NCBI GenBank assembly: GCA_029858285.1
Contig: JAOUFN010000014.1
Coordinates: 1-64,000 of the forward strand
Direction: 5' to 3'
DNA from: Nitrospirota bacterium
Lineage (GTDB): Bacteria > Nitrospirota > JACRHL01
DNA length: 64,000 nt
This document shows, piece by piece, positions 50,468 to 60,140 of this stretch (positions are counted from its first letter, which is position 1; every line of letters starts with the position of its first letter). The translations under genes were made by a program, and so were the position numbers. A model generated the notes under the pieces. It saw only the letters and a list, made by a program, of their open reading frames with translations. It had not been told where the DNA came from and searched no databases.

Positions 50468-51469
50468 ATGACGCTCACCACCATCGAACGCCACATCGTC
50501 GAGGAGGAGCGCCGTCACGGACTCACCTCCGGCACCCTGACCAACCTGCTGTACGACATTGCCGTGGCCGCCAAGGTCATCTCCCGCGAGGTGCGGCGCG
50601 CCGGCCTGACCAACATCATCGGCTCCACCGGCGACGTCAACGTGCAGGGCGAGACCGTGCAGAAGCTGGATATCTACGCCAACGACCTGTTAAGCGGCTA
50701 TCTGGCCAAGAGCGGCCGGGTGTGCGCCATCGGCTCGGAAGAGCTGGCCAAGCCAATCATGGTGCCGGAAAAGCAGGCGGGCAAGTATGTGGTCAATCTG
50801 GACCCGCTGGACGGCTCCGGCAACATTGCCGTCAACGCCAGCATCGGCACCATTTTTTCCATTCTCCCCAAGCTGGGGCAAGGCGCGGCGACCGAGGCCG
50901 ACTGCCTGCAACCGGGGCGCAACCAGGTGGCGGCGGGGTACGTCATGTACGGCTCCTCGACCGTGTTCGTCTACTCCACCGGTCTGGGGGTGTACGGTTT
51001 TACCCTGGACCCGACGGTGGGGGAATTTGTCCTTTCCCACTCCCGCATCCGCTATCCCGGGCACTGCAAGTTCTACAGCATCAACGAGGGGTACGCGAGC
51101 TACTGGGACGAGCCGACGCGGCGCTACATCGAGTGGGTCAAAGGCATCGACCCGGCCTCCCACCGGCCCTACGGACACCGCTATATCGGCGCCATGGTGG
51201 CGGATTTCCACCGCAACATGCTGGAAGGGGGGGTGTTTCTGTATCCCAGGGACAACAAGGACCCGCAAAAAACCACCGGCAAGCTGCGCCTGCTGTTCGA
51301 GGCCAACCCCATGGCGTTTCTGGCGGAACAGGCCGGGGGCGCCGCCACCACCGGCACCGAGCGCATCCTGACCATCACCCCCACCGACCTGCACCAGCGC
51401 GTGCCCGTGATCGTCGGCATGGCCAGCGAAGTGGAACGCTACGAAAACTTTGTCCGCCAGTCGCACTAG
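50468..51469 (+). CDS. fbp: class 1 fructose-1,6-bisphosphatase
   Basis: VNLDPLDGSGNIAVNASIGTIFSI; YIGAMVADFHRNMLEGGVFLYP. Confidence 0.95.
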   Translation: MTLTTIERHIVEEERRHGLTSGTLTNLLYDIAVAAKVISREVRRAGLTNIIGSTGDVNVQGETVQKLDIYANDLLSGYLAKSGRVCAIGSEELAKPIMVPEKQAGKYVVNLDPLDGSGNIAVNASIGTIFSILPKLGQGAATEADCLQPGRNQVAAGYVMYGSSTVFVYSTGLGVYGFTLDPTVGEFVLSHSRIRYPGHCKFYSINEGYASYWDEPTRRYIEWVKGIDPASHRPYGHRYIGAMVADFHRNMLEGGVFLYPRDNKDPQKTTGKLRLLFEANPMAFLAEQAGGAATTGTERILTITPTDLHQRVPVIVGMASEVERYENFVRQSH

Positions 51470-51503
51470 CACCCGCCGCCGGGGGTTCCCCGGAGGGCTG
51501 GAA

Positions 51504-52031
51504 ATGACCCGCCGGACGGGCCTGGCCCCTGCCCGGCTCACGGTTTTGGCACTTGTTTTGGCACTGGTTCTGATGGCCGTGGCCGTGCCAGTACGCGCGT
51601 TGGCGGGGGAATGGCGCTGGCTGCTGCTGCCGGACGGCGCCCGCATGCCCGCCGAGGTGATGTTCACCGCCGAGCAGCGGGCGCGCGGCCTCATGTACCT
51701 CAAAAATTATCCCGACGACCGGCTGATGCTGTTCCACTATCCGGACAACGGCGATCACCGGCTGTGGATGAAGAACTGCCACTTCCCCATCGACGCCGCG
51801 TGGATCGACTCCGGCGGCACGGTACTGGCGGTGGAGCGGGACATTCCGCCCTGCCCGGCGGAGCCGTGCCCGCTGTTCGGCCCTGCCACCCCCTCCCGGC
51901 ATTTTGTGGAGGGCACCGTCGGCTGGCTGGACCGCCACGGCGTGGCGCCGGGGCAGCTCCTGCGGCTGGAAGGGGTCGCCCCGGAGCCGGGGGAAGCACC
52001 GGAACCGGCGCCACCGACGCCCCCACACTGA
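51504..52031 (+). CDS. DUF192 family exported protein
   Basis: VMFTAEQRARGLMYLKNYPDDRLMLFHYPDNGDHRLWMKNCHFPIDAAWID. Confidence 0.9.
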   Translation: MTRRTGLAPARLTVLALVLALVLMAVAVPVRALAGEWRWLLLPDGARMPAEVMFTAEQRARGLMYLKNYPDDRLMLFHYPDNGDHRLWMKNCHFPIDAAWIDSGGTVLAVERDIPPCPAEPCPLFGPATPSRHFVEGTVGWLDRHGVAPGQLLRLEGVAPEPGEAPEPAPPTPPH

Positions 52032-52209
52032 CGGGCCCCTGCTACGGGAGCCCCCGCCTGATGGCGCCCCCCTGCAATTCCCTGGCATGCCTCGCCGCAC
52101 CGTGTTCCGCGCGGGAAAAGGCGTGGACCGGGTTGTTTTTTCCCGGACCCATTCATATACTCGCGAAACGACCAATTAAATCGCGAAAAGATCAATGGGG
52201 AAAAGGGCT

Positions 52210-54354
52210 ATGAGCCGGCTTTATGTACAGCGTTTTCTGTTTATAACTCTGACGCTGACCGCTGCCTGCGGCAGTGAGACCGCCGGTGTCGGCGGCGCCC
52301 CCGACAGCACCCTCCGGCGGGGAGAACCTAGCGCAGTCACGGCTGCGGGAGAGACGTTTACGGTGTCCCTCCCCGGCGTCACCATCCGCAAAAGCCCCTA
52401 CGACCCCTACGGTATCCTGCACTGGGACGAGACCCACCCCGCCGACGCCATCACTGTGCCGAACGGGCGGCCAATCTACGCGCTGCTGGTCTCAGGCTAC
52501 ACCGCCAATACCGAACTGGACGAACTTTACTACTACGATTTTGCCAAATACGTGGCCGAACAGGGCGGCTATGTACACTTCGCCTGGTGGAACAACCTGC
52601 TGGCGCCCTATATGGAGCGGCCGCTGCACGATGGGAACAGCTCCCCCGGTTGGGATATCGTTCCCCCCTTCTCCAAGGCGCTGGAGGTTCTTCTGGCCCC
52701 TACTTTCATCCCGAATTTTGCCGTCTACGGCGAAAAAGCCCTCCCTCGGGAAGACAACCAGTTCCAGGCGGACGCCAAGGCCTTCCTGCGCGCCATCCGG
52801 CGGAACAACCCGAACGCCAGAATCGTCATCGTGGGCCACAGCATGGGGGGGGGCGCCGTGTCCCGGCTGGGTTCGGACCCCGCCATTGCCGATCTGGACA
52901 TCGACATTCTGGCCCCCATCGACCCGGTGGGGAACCGGAGCTGGCCCGCGACCTCGCTCGTCCACGAGGCACGCAGCGACTTCAACTGGACCCGCTGGCG
53001 AGCCACCCGCAACGAATTTCTGGGCTACAGGCAGAAAGACTGCGTGCGCGGGGGCGGTATTTTTGGAAATATGTGCAAAAATTATGCGACCAGCAGCTTT
53101 TCCCTGCCGGTCCACAAATGCCGGGCAATCGGCCCCTGGCGCAACGATCCCTCCATTAGTTCCGTTCTGTTCGCGTGGGTACCCTCCCTGGACCCGCTTT
53201 ATTGCCCCGGACCGTACATCCACAATCCGGCGCCGCGAACCTTCGGGACCAACATCAAGTACCTGTATCACCGCTACCAGAGGGAGTTCTTATTCCCGTT
53301 CGACTTCGGGGACAATCAATACTTCCGCCACTGGGCTCCACGGGTGACCAGCAACCGCGTGGAAGACGGAAACAACTTCCAGAAACCGGTGGTCACCTGC
53401 GCCGACGGGGCCGACCCGTTGATCCCGGCGATCCAGTGCCATAGCCAGGACGGGCACGGCGAAATCATCGGGGCGCGCCAATACGACCTCGACACCGGCA
53501 AAAAAGAGCTGGTGTTTTATGCCACCAAGGTCACCGGCAACTGGCCAAAATTCTCTCCGGGGGAAAGCGCCCAGAACCGGAGTCTGCGCAGGGATCTGGT
53601 GCGCACCTTCGTGGAGACCGGAGACGCGGGCGGACACGCCCCCCGCTATCCGCAACTCGACATGGTGTCGGCGGACCTGATCCGGATCGCCCGGATGTTC
53701 GGCAAGCCGGTGGCGGTTGCGGGCGGTCCGTACACGGGCAAGGGGTGCGCCCCGATCCTGTTCGACGCCAGCGGCTCCTATGACACCGATGGCCAGATCG
53801 TCTCCTACGCGTGGGATTTTGACAACGACGGCGTGATCGACGCCACCGGCACGACCCCCACCGTGGAGCACGCCTACGAAGCCAGCTACGTTGGCATAGC
53901 CCGTCTGGTGGTCACCGACAATGACGGCAACACGGATGAGGCCACCGCTGCCGTGGCGGTGTTGGCGTTGCCCGCCACCACACCGCCGGAGATCACCTCC
54001 ATCCAGGCCACCCCGGATGTCCTGTGGGCGCCGGAGCACGTCATGGTGCCGGTAAATGTGTCGGTTACCCTGGCTGTCCCTTGCGCCACGACCTGCCGGA
54101 TCGTGGATGTGCAAAGCAACGAAGACGAGGATGAATCCGGGTCCGGCCACACCGAAGACGACTGGGAGATCACCGGTGACCTGTCGGTGAACCTGCGGGC
54201 AGAGCGTTCGGGAGGCGATACCGGGCGGGTGTACACCATCACCGTCGAGTGTACCAACCCGATCGGAAAAACGGCCACGGCCAGCGTTCAGGTGGTGGTG
54301 CCGCACGACCAGGGGCACGGCGAAGGGCATGATGGCGAAGGGCACGACTCCTGA
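52210..54354 (+). CDS. secreted lipoprotein: alpha/beta-hydrolase-like domain plus PKD domain and His-rich tail
   Basis: Lipobox LTAAC; VGHSMGGG; FDASGSYDTDGQIVSYAWDFDNDGVID; C-term HGEGHDGEGHDS. Confidence 0.75.
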   Translation: MSRLYVQRFLFITLTLTAACGSETAGVGGAPDSTLRRGEPSAVTAAGETFTVSLPGVTIRKSPYDPYGILHWDETHPADAITVPNGRPIYALLVSGYTANTELDELYYYDFAKYVAEQGGYVHFAWWNNLLAPYMERPLHDGNSSPGWDIVPPFSKALEVLLAPTFIPNFAVYGEKALPREDNQFQADAKAFLRAIRRNNPNARIVIVGHSMGGGAVSRLGSDPAIADLDIDILAPIDPVGNRSWPATSLVHEARSDFNWTRWRATRNEFLGYRQKDCVRGGGIFGNMCKNYATSSFSLPVHKCRAIGPWRNDPSISSVLFAWVPSLDPLYCPGPYIHNPAPRTFGTNIKYLYHRYQREFLFPFDFGDNQYFRHWAPRVTSNRVEDGNNFQKPVVTCADGADPLIPAIQCHSQDGHGEIIGARQYDLDTGKKELVFYATKVTGNWPKFSPGESAQNRSLRRDLVRTFVETGDAGGHAPRYPQLDMVSADLIRIARMFGKPVAVAGGPYTGKGCAPILFDASGSYDTDGQIVSYAWDFDNDGVIDATGTTPTVEHAYEASYVGIARLVVTDNDGNTDEATAAVAVLALPATTPPEITSIQATPDVLWAPEHVMVPVNVSVTLAVPCATTCRIVDVQSNEDEDESGSGHTEDDWEITGDLSVNLRAERSGGDTGRVYTITVECTNPIGKTATASVQVVVPHDQGHGEGHDGEGHDS

Positions 54355-54424
54355 GCCACTGACGGGCCGGTAACGGCGGGGGCCCCCGGCGGGCATGTGC
54401 ACACTATGTGTCCTCTTAACCTTC

Positions 54425-54700
54425 CAGGCTGACATCCACCGGGGCGGCCAGCTACGCCTGCACCGCCAACGGCGAACTCCTGACCAGAACCGGCGCGGGC
54501 GGCACGACGGCCTACGGCTACGATGGACTGGGTAACTTGTTGTCCGTCACCCTGCCCGACGGCACGCTCATTTCGTACCAGATCGACGGCAGAAACCGGC
54601 GCGTGGCCAGGGAGCCAGGCGGCGGCATGAGGTATGGCTTTCTGTACTCCGGAAAACTCGCCCCCGTGGCGACACTGGATGGAGGGCCTTGCCATCCGGG
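54425..54700 (+). pseudogene. Rhs/YD-repeat protein remnant
   Basis: LTSTGAASYACTANGELLTRTGAGGTTAYGYDGLGNLLSVTLPDGTLISYQIDGRNRRVAREPGGGMRYGFLYSGKLAPVATLDG; no complete gene around it. Confidence 0.85.
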
Positions 54701-54727
54701 CGGAACCCCGGCCATCAACGGACCCGG

Positions 54728-54767
54728 CCGGACAATACCGGACAATATCGGACAATCCCGGACAGCA
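54728..54767. repeat. four tandem 10-mers (CCGGACAATA x2, TCGGACAATC, CCGGACAGCA)
   Basis: Direct reading; exact 10-bp period immediately beyond the tRNA-Leu terminator. Confidence 0.9.
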
Positions 54768-54799
54768 AAAAGCCCGCAACCCCTGGGGAACTGCGGGCT
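54766..54799 (-). terminator. Rho-independent terminator of tRNA-Leu
   Basis: AGCCCGCA/TGCGGGCT stem then T5 on the minus strand. Confidence 0.8.
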
Positions 54800-54834
54800 C
54801 TGTGGACTTCACCGGACGTGGCCGGGAGTGCTAT

Positions 54835-54922
54835 TGGTGCCGAAGGGGAGACTCGAACTCCCACGGGGTTACCCCCACTAGACCCTGAACCTAGCGTGTC
54901 TACCAATTTCACCACTTCGGCA
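54835..54922 (-). tRNA. tRNA-Leu(CAG)
   Basis: TGCCGAAGTGGTGAAATTGGTAGACACGCTAGGTTCAGGGTCTAGTGGGGGTAACCCCGTGGGAGTTCGAGTCTCCCCTTCGGCACCA; class II variable arm, CCA encoded. Confidence 0.95.
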
Positions 54923-55184
54923 GTGGACTGGCAATCGGAAGCCGGGAATTCTAATGGCGTCGGCGCGCCCTGTCAACGGTTCTTTGCGGGTTGCTTGCCG
55001 GTGCCTGCCGGTTGTTTGCAGTCAAAAGCCCCCACCGGGACGGCGCTCCGGAAAAATGTCCCCCGGAAACTCAACAGCGCCTTGGAAGGGGGGGCTGCTT
55101 GCAGGTACAATGCGCCCCACGGGCAGCCCGGCGATCCGCTCTTTCGCGGCCCGGAACCCACCCTTGGAGAGGGGACACACAACG

Positions 55185-56906
55185 GTGCGGCCAACGGGAC
55201 AACCTGCGGTGATCCGCGTGCTGCTGGTCGAAGACGACCGCGAGGACGCAGGTCTTGTGCGCGGCATGATTGCCGGCTCCGAACCCGACCGGTTCAATCT
55301 GGTGCATGTGGTGGGGCTGGTGGAGGCCCGGCACCGGGCCGCGCTGGAAAACTTCGACGTCCTGCTGCTCGACCTGTCCCTGCCCGGCCTGCCAGGCCTT
55401 TCCGCCCTGTCAGCGGCGCAGAGCGCCGTGCCCGGCGTGCCGGTGGTGGTGATGGCCAGCCCCGCCGAAGAGTCCCTGGCACTGATGGCCATGGACATGG
55501 GGGCAGAGGATTATCTGCTCAAAAGCCCCGGCAACGTGCTCAACTCGGCCCGCATCCGCCGCGCCATGGAGCGCAATTTCGTCAGCGAGCAGGCCACCGC
55601 CCAGGCGGCGGCCGACCCCATCACCGGCCTGTGCAACCGCGACAGCTTTCGCCGCGCACTGGATACGGCGCGCCAGCAGGCCGACGCCGGAGGGCCGTCG
55701 TTCACCCTGATCCTTATCGATCTGGACCGCTTTCGCGCCGTCAACGACGTACTCGGCCACAGCGGCGGCGACCAGTTTCTGCGGGCGGTGGCAGAACGCC
55801 TGGAGCGCAACCTGCCGGAGGGCGATGTCCTGGCCCGGCTGGGGGGCGACGAGTTCGCCGTTCTGGCCCGCGCCACCCTCACCCCGGAGGACGGCAGCAA
55901 CCGCGCCCGCGCCCTGCTGGAGGTGCTGTCCCGCCCCTACCATGTGGAAGGCCACGAGCTGTTCGTCACCCCCAGTATCGGCATCGCCCGCTACCCCAAC
56001 GGCTCCGGGGACGCGGACGAGCTGATCACCAATGCCGAATCCGCCCTGTTCCGCGCCAAGCAGGCCGGGCGCAACAACTTTCAGTGGCACGACCCCGAGG
56101 GCGACGGTTCTCCACCTGCCGCGGAACGCATGCGCCTGGAGGGGGCACTGCGGCGGGCCCTGGATCGTGACGAATTTCTTCTCTATTACCAGCCCCAGAT
56201 CGATCTGGAGACCGGTCGCATCACCGGTACCGAGGCGCTGCTGCGCTGGCACCACCCCCAGCTCGGCCTGGTTAACCCCGGCCAGTTCATCTGGCTGGCG
56301 GAAGAGACCGGCTTGATCGTCCCCATCGGCGAGTGGGTGTTGCGCACCGCCTGCCTGCAAACCAAGGTCTGGGAACGGGCCGGCATGGGGCCGCTGCGCA
56401 TGGTGGTGAACCTGTCGGCGCGCCAGTTCCGGCAGGAGCGGCTGGTGGAGCGAATTTCCAGCGTGCTCTCCAGTTGCGGGCTGGCCCCCGACCGGCTGGC
56501 GCTGGAAATCACCGAGGGGGCGCTGATGGACAACACCCGCCACACCCTGTCTTCCCTCGCCTGCCTGCGCGAGGCCGGGGTGCGCATCTCCATCGACGAT
56601 TTCGGCACCGGCTATTCGTCCCTGGGTTACCTCAAGCGCTTTCCGGTGGATATCCTCAAAATCGACCAGAGTTTTGTGCGTGACCTGGCCACCGACCGGG
56701 GCGATCAGGCCATCACCCGCGCCATCCTGGCCCTGGCCCGTGGCCTGAGCCTGGACGTGGTGGCAGAGGGGGTGGAAACCCGCGCCCAACTGGATTTTTT
56801 GCGCCGCGAGGGGTGCCGGAACGTGCAGGGCTACCTGCTGTCCCGCCCCATCCCCGCACGGCAGTTCGAAGCCCTGATGAAGGTCGGAGTGGAGGTGCCC
56901 GCCTGA
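55185..56906 (+). CDS. response regulator with GGDEF and EAL domains
   Basis: REC (VLLVEDDREDAGLV), GGDEF motif (LGGDEFAVLAR), EAL motif (TEALLRWHHP), IDDFGTGYSSLGYLKRFPVDILKID; GTG start at 55185 or 55209. Confidence 0.92.
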   Translation: MRPTGQPAVIRVLLVEDDREDAGLVRGMIAGSEPDRFNLVHVVGLVEARHRAALENFDVLLLDLSLPGLPGLSALSAAQSAVPGVPVVVMASPAEESLALMAMDMGAEDYLLKSPGNVLNSARIRRAMERNFVSEQATAQAAADPITGLCNRDSFRRALDTARQQADAGGPSFTLILIDLDRFRAVNDVLGHSGGDQFLRAVAERLERNLPEGDVLARLGGDEFAVLARATLTPEDGSNRARALLEVLSRPYHVEGHELFVTPSIGIARYPNGSGDADELITNAESALFRAKQAGRNNFQWHDPEGDGSPPAAERMRLEGALRRALDRDEFLLYYQPQIDLETGRITGTEALLRWHHPQLGLVNPGQFIWLAEETGLIVPIGEWVLRTACLQTKVWERAGMGPLRMVVNLSARQFRQERLVERISSVLSSCGLAPDRLALEITEGALMDNTRHTLSSLACLREAGVRISIDDFGTGYSSLGYLKRFPVDILKIDQSFVRDLATDRGDQAITRAILALARGLSLDVVAEGVETRAQLDFLRREGCRNVQGYLLSRPIPARQFEALMKVGVEVPA

Positions 56907-56976
56907 GGGCCGAGCCGCGTCGTCCCACGGCACCCCAACCGCCGCCATGCCTCACCCGTAACGAGTTGGACCCGCC

Positions 56977-57813
56977 ATGCCCGATATCGCCTGTCTCAAC
57001 GGCACCTTCTCCTTCCTCGAAGAGGCCAGAGTTCCGGTCAACGACCGGGGCTTTCTGTTCGGGGACGGGGTGTATGAGGTCATCCGCACCTACGGCACCC
57101 GGGTATTTCGCCTCGACGCCCACCTGGAGCGTCTGGAGCGCAGCCTGCGCGAGGTGCGCATCACCGTGCCGTGGAACCGGGAGCAGATGGGCGACTGGAT
57201 CCATCAGGGCATCGCCCGCGCCGCCTACCGGGATTCCAAAATCTACATTCAGGTGACCCGTGGCGTCGCCCCCCGGGAGCACGCCTTCCCCAAGGTGCCC
57301 CCCACCACGCTGGTCACCGTGAGCGACATCCACCCGCTGCCGGAATCCCTGCGCTCGGACGGGGTGGCGGTGCGCTCCACCCCTGACATCCGCTGGGGGC
57401 GGTGCGATATCAAGTCCCTCAACCTGCTCCCCAACATCCTGGCCCGTCAGGAGGCCCTGGACAACGGCTGCTTCGAGGCCCTGTTCGTGGCCGATGGCGG
57501 CGAGGTGCGCGAGGGGGCGGGCAGCAACCTGTTCGCCGTCATCGACGGGAGGGTGGTCACCCCGCAACTGGGTACGCATTTGCTCGCCGGGGTCAGCCGC
57601 GCCTGCCTGCTGGAGGTGGCCGGGAGCCTGAACCTCCCGGTGGTGGAACGGCCCGTCACCATGGCCGAACTGCTCGCCGCCGACGAGGTGTTTTTGAGCG
57701 GCACCACCATCGAAGTAGTGCCCGTCACCCGCATCGACGGGCACCCCGTCGGGGACGGCAAGCCAGGACCTGTCACCATCCGGTTAATGGGTGCGTTTCC
57801 GCCTCCGAACTAG
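56977..57813 (+). CDS. dat: class IV aminotransferase (D-amino acid transaminase-like)
   Basis: NGTFSFLEEARVPVNDRGFLFGDGVYEVIRTY; REGAGSNLFAVIDGRVVTP. Confidence 0.9.
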   Translation: MPDIACLNGTFSFLEEARVPVNDRGFLFGDGVYEVIRTYGTRVFRLDAHLERLERSLREVRITVPWNREQMGDWIHQGIARAAYRDSKIYIQVTRGVAPREHAFPKVPPTTLVTVSDIHPLPESLRSDGVAVRSTPDIRWGRCDIKSLNLLPNILARQEALDNGCFEALFVADGGEVREGAGSNLFAVIDGRVVTPQLGTHLLAGVSRACLLEVAGSLNLPVVERPVTMAELLAADEVFLSGTTIEVVPVTRIDGHPVGDGKPGPVTIRLMGAFPPPN

Positions 57814-57848
57814 CGGAAAACAAGGGGAAAAACATTTGTGGAGGTAAC

Positions 57849-57880
57849 GGGGTCCCATAGGCTGACCACCTATAGACCCC
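57849..57880. promoter_or_regulatory. inverted repeat GGGGTC(C)CATAGG...CCTATAGACCCC upstream of rmuC
   Basis: Direct reading; 12-bp arms with one bulge, 7-nt spacer. Confidence 0.5.
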
Positions 57881-57890
57881 TATAGCTGTC

Positions 57891-59357
57891 ATGGAAGCCG
57901 CCATTGCCGTCATCGTCGTCCTTCTGGCCCTCTGCGCCGGACTGGTGTTCGTCGCCCTGCGGCGGGCCGGAGGGGGGGATGCCGCCGGGCGCATGGAACG
58001 GCTGGAAACCCTTCTGCGCGACGGGCTGGCCAGCAGCGGCGAGGTGACGGCGGCGCGCATCGGCGAGCGTTTTGAGGCCAAACACCGGGAACTGTCCGAG
58101 TCCCTGGCGCGCACCCTCGAGGAGCGTACCCGGCGCATCGAGGAGACGGTGCGGGAGCTCAAGGAGGCCAATCAGCAGCAACTCATCAAACAGGAACGGG
58201 AATTGCGGGAGCTTACCGGCACCAAGCTGGGCGAGGTGACCGAGGCCATCTCCCGCCTCAAGGCGGATACGGAAAAAACCCTGGGGGAACAACGGGTTAA
58301 AATGACCGATGCCCTCAACGCCGGGGCCACCCGCACCAGCCAGTCGTTGCAGGAGACGATGAAGCTGGCCACCGATACCCTGAACACCCGCTTTGGCGAG
58401 CTGCAGAAGGTAACCGACGGTAAATTAACGGAAATTTCCGGAAAAGTCGCGGAGCGGCTGGACGAGGGCTTTAAAAACACCCAAAAAACCTTCACCGATG
58501 TGGTGCAGCGCCTGACCATCATCGATCAGGCGCAGCAAAAAATCGCCGACCTGTCGAAGGAGATGGTGTCGTTGCAGGACATTCTGTCGGACAAAAAATC
58601 CCGTGGGGTGTTTGGGGAGGTGCAGCTCAACCAACTGGTGGTCAACGCCCTGCCGGAGGGGGCCTATGCGTTGCAGCACGACCTGGGCAACGGCACCCGC
58701 GCCGACTGCGTGATGTTCCTGCCGGAGCCCACCGGGACCGTGGCCATTGATTCCAAGTTTCCGCTGGAAAACTACCGGCGCATGTTCGACGCGGAGGTGT
58801 CGGAGGTGGAGCGTGCGGCGGCCACACGAGTTTTCAAGCAAGACGTGAAGTTACACATCGAAGCTATTGCAAATAAATACATTATTCCCGGGAAAACATC
58901 CGACGGCGCGGTCATGTTCCTGCCCGCCGAGGCAGTGTTTGCCGAGATCCATGCCCATCATCCGGACCTGGTGGAGCTGGCTCAAAAACGCCGGGTGTGG
59001 ATCACCAGTCCCACCACCATGATGGCGATCCTGACCACCGCCCGCGCCGTGCTGAAGGACCAGCAAACCCGCGAGCAGGTGCACATTATTCAGGACCACC
59101 TGCGCGGGCTGAAGGTGGATTTCGGGCGCTTTCAAAAACGCATGGACAACCTTGCCAAGCACATCAACCTGGCCCACAAGGACGTGGAAGAGGTACACAC
59201 CTCGGCAAAGAAAATCACCAGCCGCTTCGAGAAGATCGAGCGGGTGCAACTGGAAGAGTCCGACGCCGGCGCGGAGCCGAAAATACTGGAGGCCGGAGAG
59301 TCTCCGGACGAGGACGACGACGGGGAGGAGTCGGGGCAGCAGGGGATGGGGTTTTAG
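57891..59357 (+). CDS. rmuC: DNA recombination protein RmuC
   Basis: N-terminal TM, coiled coil, RGVFGEVQLNQLVVNALPEGAYALQHDLGNGTRADCVMFLPEPTGTVAIDSKFPLENYRRM. Confidence 0.95.
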   Translation: MEAAIAVIVVLLALCAGLVFVALRRAGGGDAAGRMERLETLLRDGLASSGEVTAARIGERFEAKHRELSESLARTLEERTRRIEETVRELKEANQQQLIKQERELRELTGTKLGEVTEAISRLKADTEKTLGEQRVKMTDALNAGATRTSQSLQETMKLATDTLNTRFGELQKVTDGKLTEISGKVAERLDEGFKNTQKTFTDVVQRLTIIDQAQQKIADLSKEMVSLQDILSDKKSRGVFGEVQLNQLVVNALPEGAYALQHDLGNGTRADCVMFLPEPTGTVAIDSKFPLENYRRMFDAEVSEVERAAATRVFKQDVKLHIEAIANKYIIPGKTSDGAVMFLPAEAVFAEIHAHHPDLVELAQKRRVWITSPTTMMAILTTARAVLKDQQTREQVHIIQDHLRGLKVDFGRFQKRMDNLAKHINLAHKDVEEVHTSAKKITSRFEKIERVQLEESDAGAEPKILEAGESPDEDDDGEESGQQGMGF

Positions 59358-59396
59358 AAAAAAAGGGGGTAAACACCCCGCCACCCCGGTCCGCTC

Positions 59397-59426
59397 CGTT
59401 CGCCCCGAGCCTGTCGAAGGGCAACC
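59397..59426. repeat. widespread REP-like element TTCGCCCCGAGCCTGTCGAAGGGC
   Basis: Matches the common proteobacterial GTTCGCCCTGAGCCTGTCGAAGGGC extragenic repeat; between convergent genes. Confidence 0.7.
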
Positions 59427-59437
59427 CGCGCTGCCGG

Positions 59438-60013
59438 TCAGAGTTTTTTCAATTGCCGGTCCAGCGCCCGCTGGCGGCGGGACTGGCGGCGGGGGTTGCC
59501 GCGCTTTTTGGTGTCGCCGGACCAGCCGTCGTCGGCGTCATCCTCCCCCCCTGTGTCTTCCCCGGAATCGCCCGGCTCCCCAGCCCTGCCCGTCCCCTTT
59601 CGGGCGCGCAGCGAGGCGGCGGTGGCGGTCGTCAGGCGCTCCACAAAGGCCCACGATTCCACCGGTTCGGACCCGGCGTTCCTGGCCCACCCCTGAATGC
59701 GCCGGTCACCGCTCACCACCACGATGCCGGCTCCCCCGTCCTCCTCCAGCAGGTCGTGAATCACCTCGTCGGCGGTGACACCTTTGGGGGAAAAAGTGAT
59801 CAAAATACCCCGGTCGCGGGTGCGGTGGCCCAGAGGGTCGCCGGAGCGCCAGCCGTCGAACACCACATGAATGTCGTGGGGGCGCTGCTCCCGGTAGCAC
59901 ACCAGCAGGGCGACCAGTTCATTCCGCTGGCGTTCCAGCACCGGGCCGCTTTTGCCCATGCCCCACAAGGCCGCCGCCAGGTTGTAGCCGTCGATGATGA
60001 GCTGCAGCACCAT
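59438..60013 (-). CDS. NYN domain (YacP-like) protein
   Basis: LIIDGYNLAAALWGMG; DIHVVFDGWRSGD; GIVVVSGDRRIQGWARNAG. Confidence 0.85.
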   Translation of the reverse strand: MVLQLIIDGYNLAAALWGMGKSGPVLERQRNELVALLVCYREQRPHDIHVVFDGWRSGDPLGHRTRDRGILITFSPKGVTADEVIHDLLEEDGGAGIVVVSGDRRIQGWARNAGSEPVESWAFVERLTTATAASLRARKGTGRAGEPGDSGEDTGGEDDADDGWSGDTKKRGNPRRQSRRQRALDRQLKKL

Positions 60014-60140
60014 GGACCGAGTATACGGCGGGAAAGCTGCCCTGCGGAACCTTGGTAAACGGGGGCGGATCGGCTAGACTGGGCCGCCTCCGGATTGTCC
60101 AATTTGACCCGGTCGGTTCACCAGTTCAATTCGACCCCCG

